Positions 35,854 through 43,687 of a DNA stretch of 64,000 nt are shown here, in pieces. A program made the position numbers and the translations under genes. The DNA is from Rikenella microfusus DSM 15922 (GTDB taxonomy: Bacteria; Bacteroidota; Bacteroidia; Bacteroidales; Rikenellaceae): positions 930,001-994,000 of the forward strand of contig NZ_KE386488.1 of assembly GCF_000427365.1 (NCBI RefSeq), read 5' to 3'. Every line of letters begins with the position of its first letter. Position 1 is the first letter of the stretch. The notes beneath the pieces were generated by a model, which was not told the origin of the DNA, made no database searches, and saw only the letters and a program-made list of their open reading frames with translations.

Positions 35854-37338
35854 TTACAAGTTGCGGATACGGCGGTTGAGCACCCACGGGTCGATCCCCG
35901 TTTCCGGCCCTACGTCCGGCACCGTTTCGTGCGTGTACTGGTATAGGGCCAGCATCGCGGCCATCAATTCTTCGTCCGGTTCGCGGTAAACGAGCGATTC
36001 GAGTTTCGTCTCGATGAACGAAGTGTCGAAATCGCCGCTGCAAAACGCCGCATTGTGCAGCACGGCCTTGCAGAACGGGATCGTCGTCTTCACGCCCTTG
36101 ATATGGAACCGCTCCAGGGCCGACAGCATACGTTCGATCGCTTGTTTGCGGTCTTTGCCGTGCACGATGAGTTTGGCGATCATCGAATCGAACCACGGGG
36201 TGATCTCCGAGCCGGGCACGATCCCGGTATCGATCCGGATATTGTCGCCCTGCGGCAGCCGTAACTGTTTGATGACACCCATCGAGGGGGTGAAGTTGGC
36301 CTGTACGTCTTCCGCGTTGATGCGGCACTCGATGGCCCAGCCGTTCAGTTTCACGTCGCTCTGCCGGATGGGGAGTTTCTCGCCCGAAGCGATACGCAGC
36401 TGGAGTTCCACCAGATCCAGCCCGGTGATGGCTTCCGTAATCGGATGCTCCACCTGGATGCGGGTGTTCATCTCCATGAAATAGAAATTCTTGTTCTTGT
36501 CGAGCAGGAATTCCACCGTTCCCAAGCTTTCGTAACCGGCGCCTTTGGCGAGCTTCACGGCTACGCGAGCCATCTTGTTGCGCAGGGCGGCATCCAGCCC
36601 CGAAGAGGGAGCCTCTTCGAGCAGTTTCTGGTGCTTGCGCTGCACGGAACATTCGCGCTCGCCGAGGTGCACCACGTTGCCGTGGGCGTCGGCCACTACC
36701 TGGAATTCGATATGTTTCGGATTTTCGAGGTATTTCTCGATAAAGACGGACGGGTCGCCGAAGGCGCTCTGCGCTTCGGACGAGGCGGCATGGAACATCT
36801 GTTCCATTTCGCTCTGTTTATGCACGATGCGCATCCCGCGCCCGCCGCCGCCGGAGGCGGCTTTGATAATGACGGGATAGCCGATCTTTTTGGCGATCTT
36901 CACCCCTTCCTTGACGTCTTTCACGCTGCCTTCGCTGCCCTGGAGCATAGGAACGCCGTTGCGGGCGGCGATCTCTTTGGCGATGATCTTGTCGCCCATG
37001 TCTTTGATAAGCTTGGCGGGGGGGCCTACGAATTTGATGCCGGCGTCGGTGCATTTCTGGGCGAAATCGGCGTTCTCGGACAGGTATCCGTATCCGGGAT
37101 GCATGGCCTGCACTTTGTTCTCAACGGCTAACTTGACGAGGTTGTCGATGTCCAGGAATTCGGGCACAGTGCCGTCGGTATCGGGAAAGTCGATCACTTT
37201 GTCGGCGAAATCCAAGTAAACGGCATTCGGTTCCTTGGTCGTGCGGATGACGTAGGTCTTGATCCCCATCCGCTTGGCGGTACGGCATATCCGAATGGCA
37301 ATCTCCCCGCGATTGGCTATCAATATCGATTTTATCAT
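35854..37338 (-). CDS. Biotin carboxylase subunit of acyl-CoA carboxylase
   Basis: A 494-residue ATP-grasp enzyme that carboxylates the biotin on the carrier subunit. It starts IKSILIANRGEIAIRICR; the ATP-grasp glycine loop is KAASGGGGRGMRI near residue 165, followed by IEKYLENPKHIEFQV, the catalytic EMNTRIQVEHPITE and the C-terminal carboxylase domain (IECRINAEDV). It is translated 18 bp before the carrier gene. A family A repeat (A2) separates it from the carboxyltransferase gene upstream in the same direction, so the operon is interrupted by 350 non-coding bases. Confidence 0.94.
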   Translation of the reverse strand: MIKSILIANRGEIAIRICRTAKRMGIKTYVIRTTKEPNAVYLDFADKVIDFPDTDGTVPEFLDIDNLVKLAVENKVQAMHPGYGYLSENADFAQKCTDAGIKFVGPPAKLIKDMGDKIIAKEIAARNGVPMLQGSEGSVKDVKEGVKIAKKIGYPVIIKAASGGGGRGMRIVHKQSEMEQMFHAASSEAQSAFGDPSVFIEKYLENPKHIEFQVVADAHGNVVHLGERECSVQRKHQKLLEEAPSSGLDAALRNKMARVAVKLAKGAGYESLGTVEFLLDKNKNFYFMEMNTRIQVEHPITEAITGLDLVELQLRIASGEKLPIRQSDVKLNGWAIECRINAEDVQANFTPSMGVIKQLRLPQGDNIRIDTGIVPGSEITPWFDSMIAKLIVHGKDRKQAIERMLSALERFHIKGVKTTIPFCKAVLHNAAFCSGDFDTSFIETKLESLVYREPDEELMAAMLALYQYTHETVPDVGPETGIDPWVLNRRIRNL

Positions 37339-37354
37339 ATATTTCCTTTTTAAT

Positions 37355-37672
37355 GGTTCGTTTATTTTGTACGTAGAGGGTAGAGTCCATTGTTCTTTCT
37401 TTGAAAAGAAAGAACCAAAGAAACTTTCGAGCAGGTTTGCGGCGCCTCAGTTTGTCGATGCCTCTTGCACTGTGCTTTTTGTTTTGTAAGAACAGGGGGC
37501 ATTCATGCAAATACAAAGGACAGCCCCCTGTTCTTACAAAACAAATCGTCAAAGGATAAGTCATCCGACAGGCTCAGGAGATGCGCAAGCATCTCAAAAA
37601 GTTTTTCTGGTTCTCTTTGTTCACAAAGAGAACAGTACCCTCAAACATCAACGTACCGAAATAAACGAACGG
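37355..37672. repeat. Family A interspersed repeat, copy A2 (inside operon)
   Basis: A 318-bp element between the carboxyltransferase and biotin carboxylase genes. Ends GGTTCGTTTATTTTGTACG and ATAAACGAACG. The central arms 37478-37500 and 37523-37545 are perfect 23-bp complements. Relative to A4 they differ by one A-T to G-C pair, and relative to A1 by C-G to T-A plus several linked changes. The loop is 22 bases. Confidence 0.9.
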
Positions 37673-37689
37673 TTAAAAACAGATATTCG

Positions 37690-39234
37690 TTAAAGCGGCG
37701 TATTGCCGTGTTTGCGGCGCGGCATGCTCACCGACTTTTTCTCCAGCGTTTTCAGGGCATTGACAATTTTTTCGCGTGTGAAACGCGGGTCGATCACCTC
37801 GTCGATAAAGCCCTTTTCGTCCGCCACATACGGATTCGCGATCTCCTCGCGGTACTTGGCCGACAGCTCCTTTTTCAGCGCCGCCGGATCCTCCGCCTCA
37901 GCCAGTTCCTTACGGTAGAGGATCGCCGTAGCCCCGTCCGGCCCCATCACCGCGATCTCCGCCGTCGGCCAGGCATAGCAGAAATCGCCCCCGATCCCCT
38001 TGCTGTTCATCACGATATAAGCGCCGCCGTAAGCCTTGCGCAGGATAACCGTGATTCTCGGTACCGTCGCCCGCGTATAGGAATACAGCAACTTAGCCCC
38101 ATGACGGATAATCCCCGCATGCTCCTGGTCCGTACCCGGCAGGAACCCCGGCACATCCTCGAACGTCACGATCGGAATATTGAAACTGTCGCAGAAATTG
38201 ATGAAACGCGCAGCCTTCACCGAAGCGTCTATATCCAGCGTGCCGGCCATCACTTTCGGTTGGTTGGCGATGATCCCCACCACATAACCGCCGATGCGGG
38301 TCAGCCCCGTCACGATATTGCGGGCATGCCCCGCCCCCACCTCCAGAAACCGGCCGTGGTCCGTAATCATCCGTATCACCTCCAGCACATCGTACGGTTT
38401 GTCCGGGTCGTCCGGCACCACGTCGAGCAACGCCTCTTCCGCCCGGCCGGCCGGGTCGTCGGTGGCTACGAACGGCGGGTTCTCGATGTTATTGGCCGGC
38501 AGGAACGAAAGCAGCATCTTGATCCCCTTGATCGTGTTTTCGTCGTCGCTGAACACGAAGTCGGCCACGCCCGTGCGGGTCGAGTGCACCGAAGCGCCAC
38601 CCAGCTCCTCGGCCGTCACCTCTTCGTTGAGCACCTGACGCACGACGTCCGGCCCGGTCACGAACATGTAACTGGTCGATTCGGTCATAAAGATAAAGTC
38701 GGTCAGGGCCGGAGAATAGACAGCCCCGCCCGCCGCCGGCCCCATGATGGCCGAAATCTGCGGAATCACGCCCGACGAAAGGACGTTCTGACGGAAAATA
38801 TTGGCATAGCCGTTCAGGCTGGTGATCCCTTCCTGGATACGGGCTCCGCCGGAGTCGATCAGGGCGATCAGCGGCGAACCGGTCTTGAGGGCCATGCTCT
38901 GAATCTTAACGATCTTGGCGGCGTGCACCGAGCCGAGCGACCCGCCCAGCACGTTGAAGTCCTGCGAAAAGGCATAGACCTGCTTGCCGCCGACGGTCCC
39001 GTAACCGGTGATGACGCCGTCGCCCAGGGCGTTGGTGGATTTGCCGAAACCTCCGGCTGCGGCCGGGGTGGCATAAGCATCCACCTCTTCGAACGTGCCT
39101 TCGTCGAAAAGCAGCTCCATCCGCTCGCGGGCGGTGAGCTTGCCGCGGTTATGCTGCTTTTCGTAATATTTCGCATCGTACTGCTTTTCCAGCGCTGCCT
39201 GGCGCGCCAGGAATTTCTCGTATGCTTTTCCCAT
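37690..39234 (-). CDS. Acyl-CoA carboxylase carboxyltransferase subunit
   Basis: A 514-residue crotonase-fold carboxyltransferase of the PccB/MmdA family. It starts with KLTARERMELLFDEGTFEE, has the GGSLG and IDSGGARIQEG oxyanion motifs in the N-terminal domain, and VPGFLPGTDQEHAGIIRHGAK and KAYGGAYIVM in the C-terminal domain. These are typical of propionyl-CoA carboxylase beta and methylmalonyl-CoA decarboxylase alpha, which sequence alone separates poorly. It is the first gene of the biotin-dependent operon. Family A elements lie on both sides (A2 and A3). Confidence 0.92.
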   Translation of the reverse strand: MGKAYEKFLARQAALEKQYDAKYYEKQHNRGKLTARERMELLFDEGTFEEVDAYATPAAAGGFGKSTNALGDGVITGYGTVGGKQVYAFSQDFNVLGGSLGSVHAAKIVKIQSMALKTGSPLIALIDSGGARIQEGITSLNGYANIFRQNVLSSGVIPQISAIMGPAAGGAVYSPALTDFIFMTESTSYMFVTGPDVVRQVLNEEVTAEELGGASVHSTRTGVADFVFSDDENTIKGIKMLLSFLPANNIENPPFVATDDPAGRAEEALLDVVPDDPDKPYDVLEVIRMITDHGRFLEVGAGHARNIVTGLTRIGGYVVGIIANQPKVMAGTLDIDASVKAARFINFCDSFNIPIVTFEDVPGFLPGTDQEHAGIIRHGAKLLYSYTRATVPRITVILRKAYGGAYIVMNSKGIGGDFCYAWPTAEIAVMGPDGATAILYRKELAEAEDPAALKKELSAKYREEIANPYVADEKGFIDEVIDPRFTREKIVNALKTLEKKSVSMPRRKHGNTPL

Positions 39235-39308
39235 TCGTTTTCTGGTTTTCTTTACTTGACTATCGCTGCCGGATCTGCCTCCGGTACCGAAAACCTGATT
39301 ACAATAGA

Positions 39309-39627
39309 CGTTCGTTTATCTGTACTGTTCAGGTTTGAGGTGACTGTTCTCTTTGTGAACAAAGAGAACCAGAAAAACTTTTTGAGATGCTTGCGCATCT
39401 CCTGAGCCTGGCGGATGACCTTTGCCTTTGAAAGTTTGTTCTGTAACGGATAGGGGACTTTAATATCGTTATGCCCGATGTCCCCTATCCGTTACAGAAC
39501 AAAGAAGTCTGCAAGAAAAGATTTTCGACAAACTGAGGCGCTGCAAACCTGCTCGAAAGTTTCTTTGGTTCTTTCTTTTCAAAGAAAGAACAGTGGACTC
39601 TACCCTCTACGTACAAATAAACGAACG
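39309..39627. repeat. Family A interspersed repeat, copy A3 (inverted)
   Basis: A 319-bp element in the opposite orientation to A1 but almost identical to it, including the same central arms and loop. It fills the gap between the carboxyltransferase start and the nrdG stop. Its outer end abuts the nrdG TAA (39629-39631). Near-identity with A1, 38 kb away, suggests recent spread or gene conversion. Confidence 0.9.
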
Positions 39628-39628
39628 G

Positions 39629-40252
39629 TTAAATGTAATCACGGACCAGGTTTCCGTCACGGAACTCCTGGAACCGGATTTTATCCGGAGCGAACATTTC
39701 CGACAGGCGGCGCACCGTATCCGGCGCATGCACATCCGGGATCAGCGTCGTACGGAACTGGCGGCCCACCTCCCCGTGGGCGCGCAGCAACTCCAGCGTA
39801 CAGCGTACCGCCTCCACCTGCGCCTCCGTAACCGTCGGCGTCACAAGGGCATAGCTCTCCCGCGCGACGAAATGTTTGACATCCAGCGCGACAAAATTAA
39901 CCAATTTTTCCCGAAACAGTTCAGATAAAACCTCCGGATGCGTCCCGTTCGTATCCAGTTTGACCCGCAATCCCAACGCCCGCACCCGTTTCAGGAAATC
40001 CGGAAGATCCTTTTGCAGCGTCGGTTCGCCGCCCGTGACCACCACCCCGTCCAGCCATTCGCGCCGCGCCGAAAGATAGGCGAAGACCTCCTCCTGAGGC
40101 ACATCCGGCGTATCGTTCAGCAACTCCGGCACCACCAGAGACGGGTTGTGGCAGTAGCCGCACCGGAAATTACATCCCTTGGTGAAGACTACCGCCACGA
40201 GTTTACCCTCCCAATCGATCAGGCTCTGTTTCAGAAATCCCCCTATTCGCAT
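39629..40252 (-). CDS. nrdG: Anaerobic ribonucleotide reductase activating protein
   Basis: A 207-residue radical SAM activase that installs the glycyl radical in NrdD. The cluster cysteines are C27, C31 and C34 (CNFRCGYC), followed by VVVTGGEPTLQ. The N-terminal MRIGGFLKQSLIDWEGK resembles the pyruvate-formate-lyase-activase-like NrdG subgroup. It overlaps the 3' end of nrdD by 10 bp, so the two are cotranslated. Its stop codon borders family A repeat A3. The cobalamin riboswitch upstream of nrdD should also control this gene. Confidence 0.93.
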   Translation of the reverse strand: MRIGGFLKQSLIDWEGKLVAVVFTKGCNFRCGYCHNPSLVVPELLNDTPDVPQEEVFAYLSARREWLDGVVVTGGEPTLQKDLPDFLKRVRALGLRVKLDTNGTHPEVLSELFREKLVNFVALDVKHFVARESYALVTPTVTEAQVEAVRCTLELLRAHGEVGRQFRTTLIPDVHAPDTVRRLSEMFAPDKIRFQEFRDGNLVRDYI

Positions 40253-42390
40253 GACGCACAACGATAAGAAGCCGACGACAAGACACTCCGGTCGAACAGT
40301 TTGCGATCCGCGAACTCCTCCCGTTTGCCGTCGTTCCACTGGCTCACCGGCCGCATGTAACCCACGATCCGACTGAACACCTCCGACTGCGCCCCGCACT
40401 TCGGACACGTGAAATGCTCGCCCGCCATGTAGCCGTGCGACGGGCAGATACTGAACGACGGCGAAAGCGTGATGTACGGCAAACGGAACGTGTCCGTCAC
40501 GCGGCGGACCATCTGTTTGGCCGCTTGGGCCGTCATGGCGTTCTCGCCCGTAAAGACATGGAACACCGTCCCCCCGGTATAGAGCGTCTGCAACTCGTCC
40601 TGCATCTCCAACGCCTCGTACAGGTCGTCCGTATAGCCCACCGGCAAGTGGGTCGAGTTGGTATAATAAGGTTTCGCACCGGACTTGAACTGTTCGTGGT
40701 TCGCCACGATGATGTCCGGATACTGCGCCGTGTCGAGCTTGGCGAAACGGTAGGCCGTGCTTTCGGCCGGCGTCGCTTCGAGGTTGTAGATGTTGCCCGT
40801 CTCGTCCTGGAATTCGGCCAGGACGTCGCGCATGAAATTCATCACCTTCTTGGAAAATTCCAGACCGTCCGCACTGGAAAGCGGCACGCCGAGGAAATTC
40901 AGGCAGCACTCGTTCATGCCGTTGATCCCGATCGTCGAAAAGTGATTTTTCCAATAACACCCGAACCGGTCGTGCACGTGGCGCAGGTAGAATTTGGAAT
41001 ACGGATACAGCCCCTTGGCCGTGTACTGTTCGATCACCTTGCGTTTGATTTCGAGGCTCTGTTTGGCCAGTTCCATCAGGTGGCGCAGCCGCTGGAAGAG
41101 ATTCTCCTCGGACGACGACTCGTAGCCCAGCCGCGGCAGGTTGATCGTCACCACGCCCACCGAACCGGTCAGCGGATTGGCCGCGAAAAGGCCGCCGCCG
41201 CGTTTCATCAGTTCGCGTTTGTCGAGCCTCAGGCGGCAGCACATGCTCCGCACGTCGTCCGGTTTCATGTCCGAATTGACGAAGTTCGAGAAATAAGGAA
41301 TGCCGTACTTGGCCGTCATCTCCCAGATGCCTTCGTAATCCGGATTGTTCCAGTCGAAGTCGGGCGTTATATTATAGGTGGGAATCGGGAACGAGAAGAG
41401 GCTGCCCGAGGCATCGCCCTGGCACATTACCTCGGCGAAAGCGCGGTTCAGCAGAGTGATTTCGGGCTGGAAATCGGCATAGGTCACGGTCTGCACCTCG
41501 CCGCCCCACACGACCGGCTCGTTTTTCAGGAAATCGGGTACCACGAGGTCCATCGTGATATTGGTGAACGGCGTCTGGAACCCCACGCGGGTCGGTACGT
41601 TCAGGTTGAACAGGAATTCCTGGAGGCACTGCTTCACCTGCTCATAGTCGAGATTGTCATACCTTATATAAGGGGCGAGAAAGGTGTCGAAGTTGGCGAA
41701 AGCCTGCGCCCCCGCAGCCTCGCCCTGCATGGTATAGAAGAAATTGACCACCTGTCCGAGCGCGGTGCGGAAATGTTTGGCCGGGGAGCTTTGGGCCTTT
41801 CCTTCCACGCCGCGGAAACCGGTCAGCAACAAGTCTTTAAGATCCCATCCGACGCAATAGACGCTCAGAAAGCCGAGGTCGTGGATATGCAGGGCGCCGC
41901 TTTTGTGCGCTTCGGCGATACTGTCGGGATAGAGACGGCTGAGCCAGTACTGGGCCGTAATCATGGTGGAGATGTGCTGGTTCAGCCCTTGCAGGGAGTA
42001 AGCGGAGTTGGCGCTCTCCTTGATGCGCCAGTCCGCCATCGAGAGATAGTCGTCGATCACGTCGAGGTTCGAGAGCAGTTCTTTGGAACTGCGCAGCTGT
42101 TCGTGCTGTTTGCGGTAGAGCAGGTAGGCTTTGACCAGGGCGAAGTAACCGTGGTTGAACAGGGTCTGTTCGACGGTATCCTGTACCTGTTCGACGGTGG
42201 GGGTGCCGAGGCGATGTTCGTCGGCGATTTTGCGGACGACCTCTTCGGCGAGGGCGTGCGCGGCTTTGCGGTCGGGCGCCTCGACGGCGCGCATGGCCTT
42301 GAAGATGGCTTGTTCGATTTTCTCGGGCTGGAAAACCGCGACGGTGCCGTCGCGCTTGACGATCCGGTCGGGTGTGTTGCTGCCGTTCAT
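40243..42390 (-). CDS. nrdD: Anaerobic ribonucleoside-triphosphate reductase (class III)
   Basis: A 715-residue glycyl-radical enzyme that makes dNTPs without oxygen. The N-terminal ATP-cone (about 8-95, IVKRDGTVAVFQPEKIEQAI) gives allosteric control. The ten-stranded barrel includes NLNVPTRVGFQTPFTNIT. The C-terminal zinc site is CPSHGY...CPKC, and the glycyl radical motif RIVGYMRP places the radical on Gly677. A second cysteine pair ends the protein (RCASCE). The leader carries a cobalamin riboswitch, which implies a B12-dependent class II reductase elsewhere in the genome. nrdG follows with overlap. Confidence 0.97.
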   Translation of the reverse strand: MNGSNTPDRIVKRDGTVAVFQPEKIEQAIFKAMRAVEAPDRKAAHALAEEVVRKIADEHRLGTPTVEQVQDTVEQTLFNHGYFALVKAYLLYRKQHEQLRSSKELLSNLDVIDDYLSMADWRIKESANSAYSLQGLNQHISTMITAQYWLSRLYPDSIAEAHKSGALHIHDLGFLSVYCVGWDLKDLLLTGFRGVEGKAQSSPAKHFRTALGQVVNFFYTMQGEAAGAQAFANFDTFLAPYIRYDNLDYEQVKQCLQEFLFNLNVPTRVGFQTPFTNITMDLVVPDFLKNEPVVWGGEVQTVTYADFQPEITLLNRAFAEVMCQGDASGSLFSFPIPTYNITPDFDWNNPDYEGIWEMTAKYGIPYFSNFVNSDMKPDDVRSMCCRLRLDKRELMKRGGGLFAANPLTGSVGVVTINLPRLGYESSSEENLFQRLRHLMELAKQSLEIKRKVIEQYTAKGLYPYSKFYLRHVHDRFGCYWKNHFSTIGINGMNECCLNFLGVPLSSADGLEFSKKVMNFMRDVLAEFQDETGNIYNLEATPAESTAYRFAKLDTAQYPDIIVANHEQFKSGAKPYYTNSTHLPVGYTDDLYEALEMQDELQTLYTGGTVFHVFTGENAMTAQAAKQMVRRVTDTFRLPYITLSPSFSICPSHGYMAGEHFTCPKCGAQSEVFSRIVGYMRPVSQWNDGKREEFADRKLFDRSVLSSASYRCASCE

Positions 42391-42520
42391 CTCTTACGAA
42401 TGGTTTTAAGGTTGATAATGGCAGCTTGCGGGGACGGATGATGCGAAAGCATCCTCGCCGCACGGAGCGGAAAGGGACGCCTGTTCACCGGCTTTTCTCC
42501 CGAAAGCTACGGTTCATATG

Positions 42521-42729
42521 GCGGTTTCGCGGCAGGTCTTCTGACTTGTTCCGGGCGGTGCGGCCTTCCCGCGCTCTTTGCTGAGAATCTGCGCAGTGGC
42601 TTCGGCGTCCGTTTACCGGACGGCACGGCCTTTGGATGGAACTTACAGCTACGGGGATAGTCCCTGACTCTCACAGGGTTCCCTTTTAATCTTACTGCCG
42701 GCTGCCTGGAGCCGGGGTCGGAACCGTTT
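42521..42729 (-). promoter_or_regulatory. Cobalamin riboswitch upstream of nrdD
   Basis: Read on the minus strand the segment shows the conserved blocks of the cobalamin element in order: AAAAGGGAACCC, GGGACTATCCCCGTAGCTGTAAG (parts), GCCACTG, GGGAAGGC, and AAGTCAGAAGACCTGCC. The closing stem pairs CGGTT with AACCG at 42521-42530. A CATCTTTG near-consensus -7 element lies at 42745-42738. The 3' end of the element is about 130 bases from the nrdD start; B12 binding should lower expression of nrdD and nrdG. Confidence 0.93.
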
Positions 42730-42842
42730 ACCGTGAACAAAGATGGGATTTTTCTGCTTACGGGAAATTTTTCGGTTGAAAAGTTATCAACATTCTATCC
42801 ACCGATATAATCCGGCGCGGTTCTTGTCCGTTAATTTTAATT

Positions 42843-43157
42843 GTTCGTTTATTTGTACGTTGAGGGTGGAGTCCACTGTTCTTTCTTTGAAAAGAAAGAA
42901 CCAAAGAAACTTTCGAGCAGGTTTGCGACGCCTCAGTTTGTCGATGCCCCTTTACACTGTGTTTTTTGTTTTGTAAGGACAGGGGGCATTCATGCAAATA
43001 CAAAGGACAGCCCCCTGTCCTTACAAAACAAATCATTAAAGGATAAGTCATCCGCCAATCTCAGGAGATGCGCAAGCATCTCAAAAAGTTTTTCTGGTTC
43101 TCTTTGTTCACAAAGAGAACAGTCGCCTCAAACCTGAACAGTACAGATAAACGAACG
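42843..43157. repeat. Family A interspersed repeat, copy A4
   Basis: A 315-bp element between the divergent nrdD promoter region and the DUF2721 gene, whose ATG is 17 bases past the right end. Central arms 42965-42987 and 43010-43032 are perfect 23-bp complements. It is closest to A2, with the paired substitution A-T to G-C within the stem (AAGAACAGG versus AAGGACAGG, with the matching change in the other arm). Confidence 0.9.
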
Positions 43158-43173
43158 ATTCAAACCAATAATT

Positions 43174-43575
43174 ATGGAAGAACTGACACTCACCACCCCT
43201 TCGATTCTTTTTTCGGCCATTTCGTTGCTGATGCTCGCGTACACCAACCGATTTCTGGCTTATGCGCAAGTGATCCGGAACCTGACCGCCCAGCACGACC
43301 AAAACCCGACCCCCGTAACCCGGAAACAGATCGAGAACCTGCGCAAACGGCTCTATCTGTCCCGTTCCATGCAGGTTTTCGGCGTCGGCAGCCTGTTTCT
43401 GTGCGTCGTCTGTACACTCCTTGTCTATATAGGCATGCAGGCCGCCGCCGTCTGGACTTTCGGCGTGGCGCTGTTGCTGCTGATCGTCTCGCTCGGCATC
43501 TCGATCCAGGAGATGCGCATCTCCGTCCGCGCCCTCGAATACCACCTCGACCGGGCCGAAAAAGAGAGGAACTGA
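43174..43575 (+). CDS. DUF2721 membrane protein
   Basis: A 133-residue inner-membrane protein. It has an N-terminal hydrophobic segment (TPSILFSAISLLMLAYTNRF), a basic cytoplasmic stretch (PVTRKQIENLRKRLYLSRSM), then two adjacent hydrophobic helices (about 67-110) and a charged tail. This matches the DUF2721 family, whose function is unknown. Its promoter must lie within or overlap family A repeat A4, which ends 17 bases before the ATG. A bidirectional terminator separates it from the convergent beta-galactosidase gene. Confidence 0.85.
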   Translation: MEELTLTTPSILFSAISLLMLAYTNRFLAYAQVIRNLTAQHDQNPTPVTRKQIENLRKRLYLSRSMQVFGVGSLFLCVVCTLLVYIGMQAAAVWTFGVALLLLIVSLGISIQEMRISVRALEYHLDRAEKERN

Positions 43576-43612
43576 CCCTCCCCGATTTCGGACACGCGGC
43601 TGAAATACGAAA

Positions 43613-43641
43613 GGGGGATGCGAATCCGTTTCGCATCCCCC
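43613..43641. terminator. Bidirectional hairpin between DUF2721 and beta-galactosidase genes
   Basis: GGGGGATGCGAA (43613-43624) pairs perfectly with TTCGCATCCCCC (43630-43641) around a 5-base loop. No clear U-tract follows on either strand. Confidence 0.65.
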
Positions 43642-43687
43642 TGCCCTCATTTCCGAAAAACCGGACGAACAGGCCGCCAGAGCCGGA

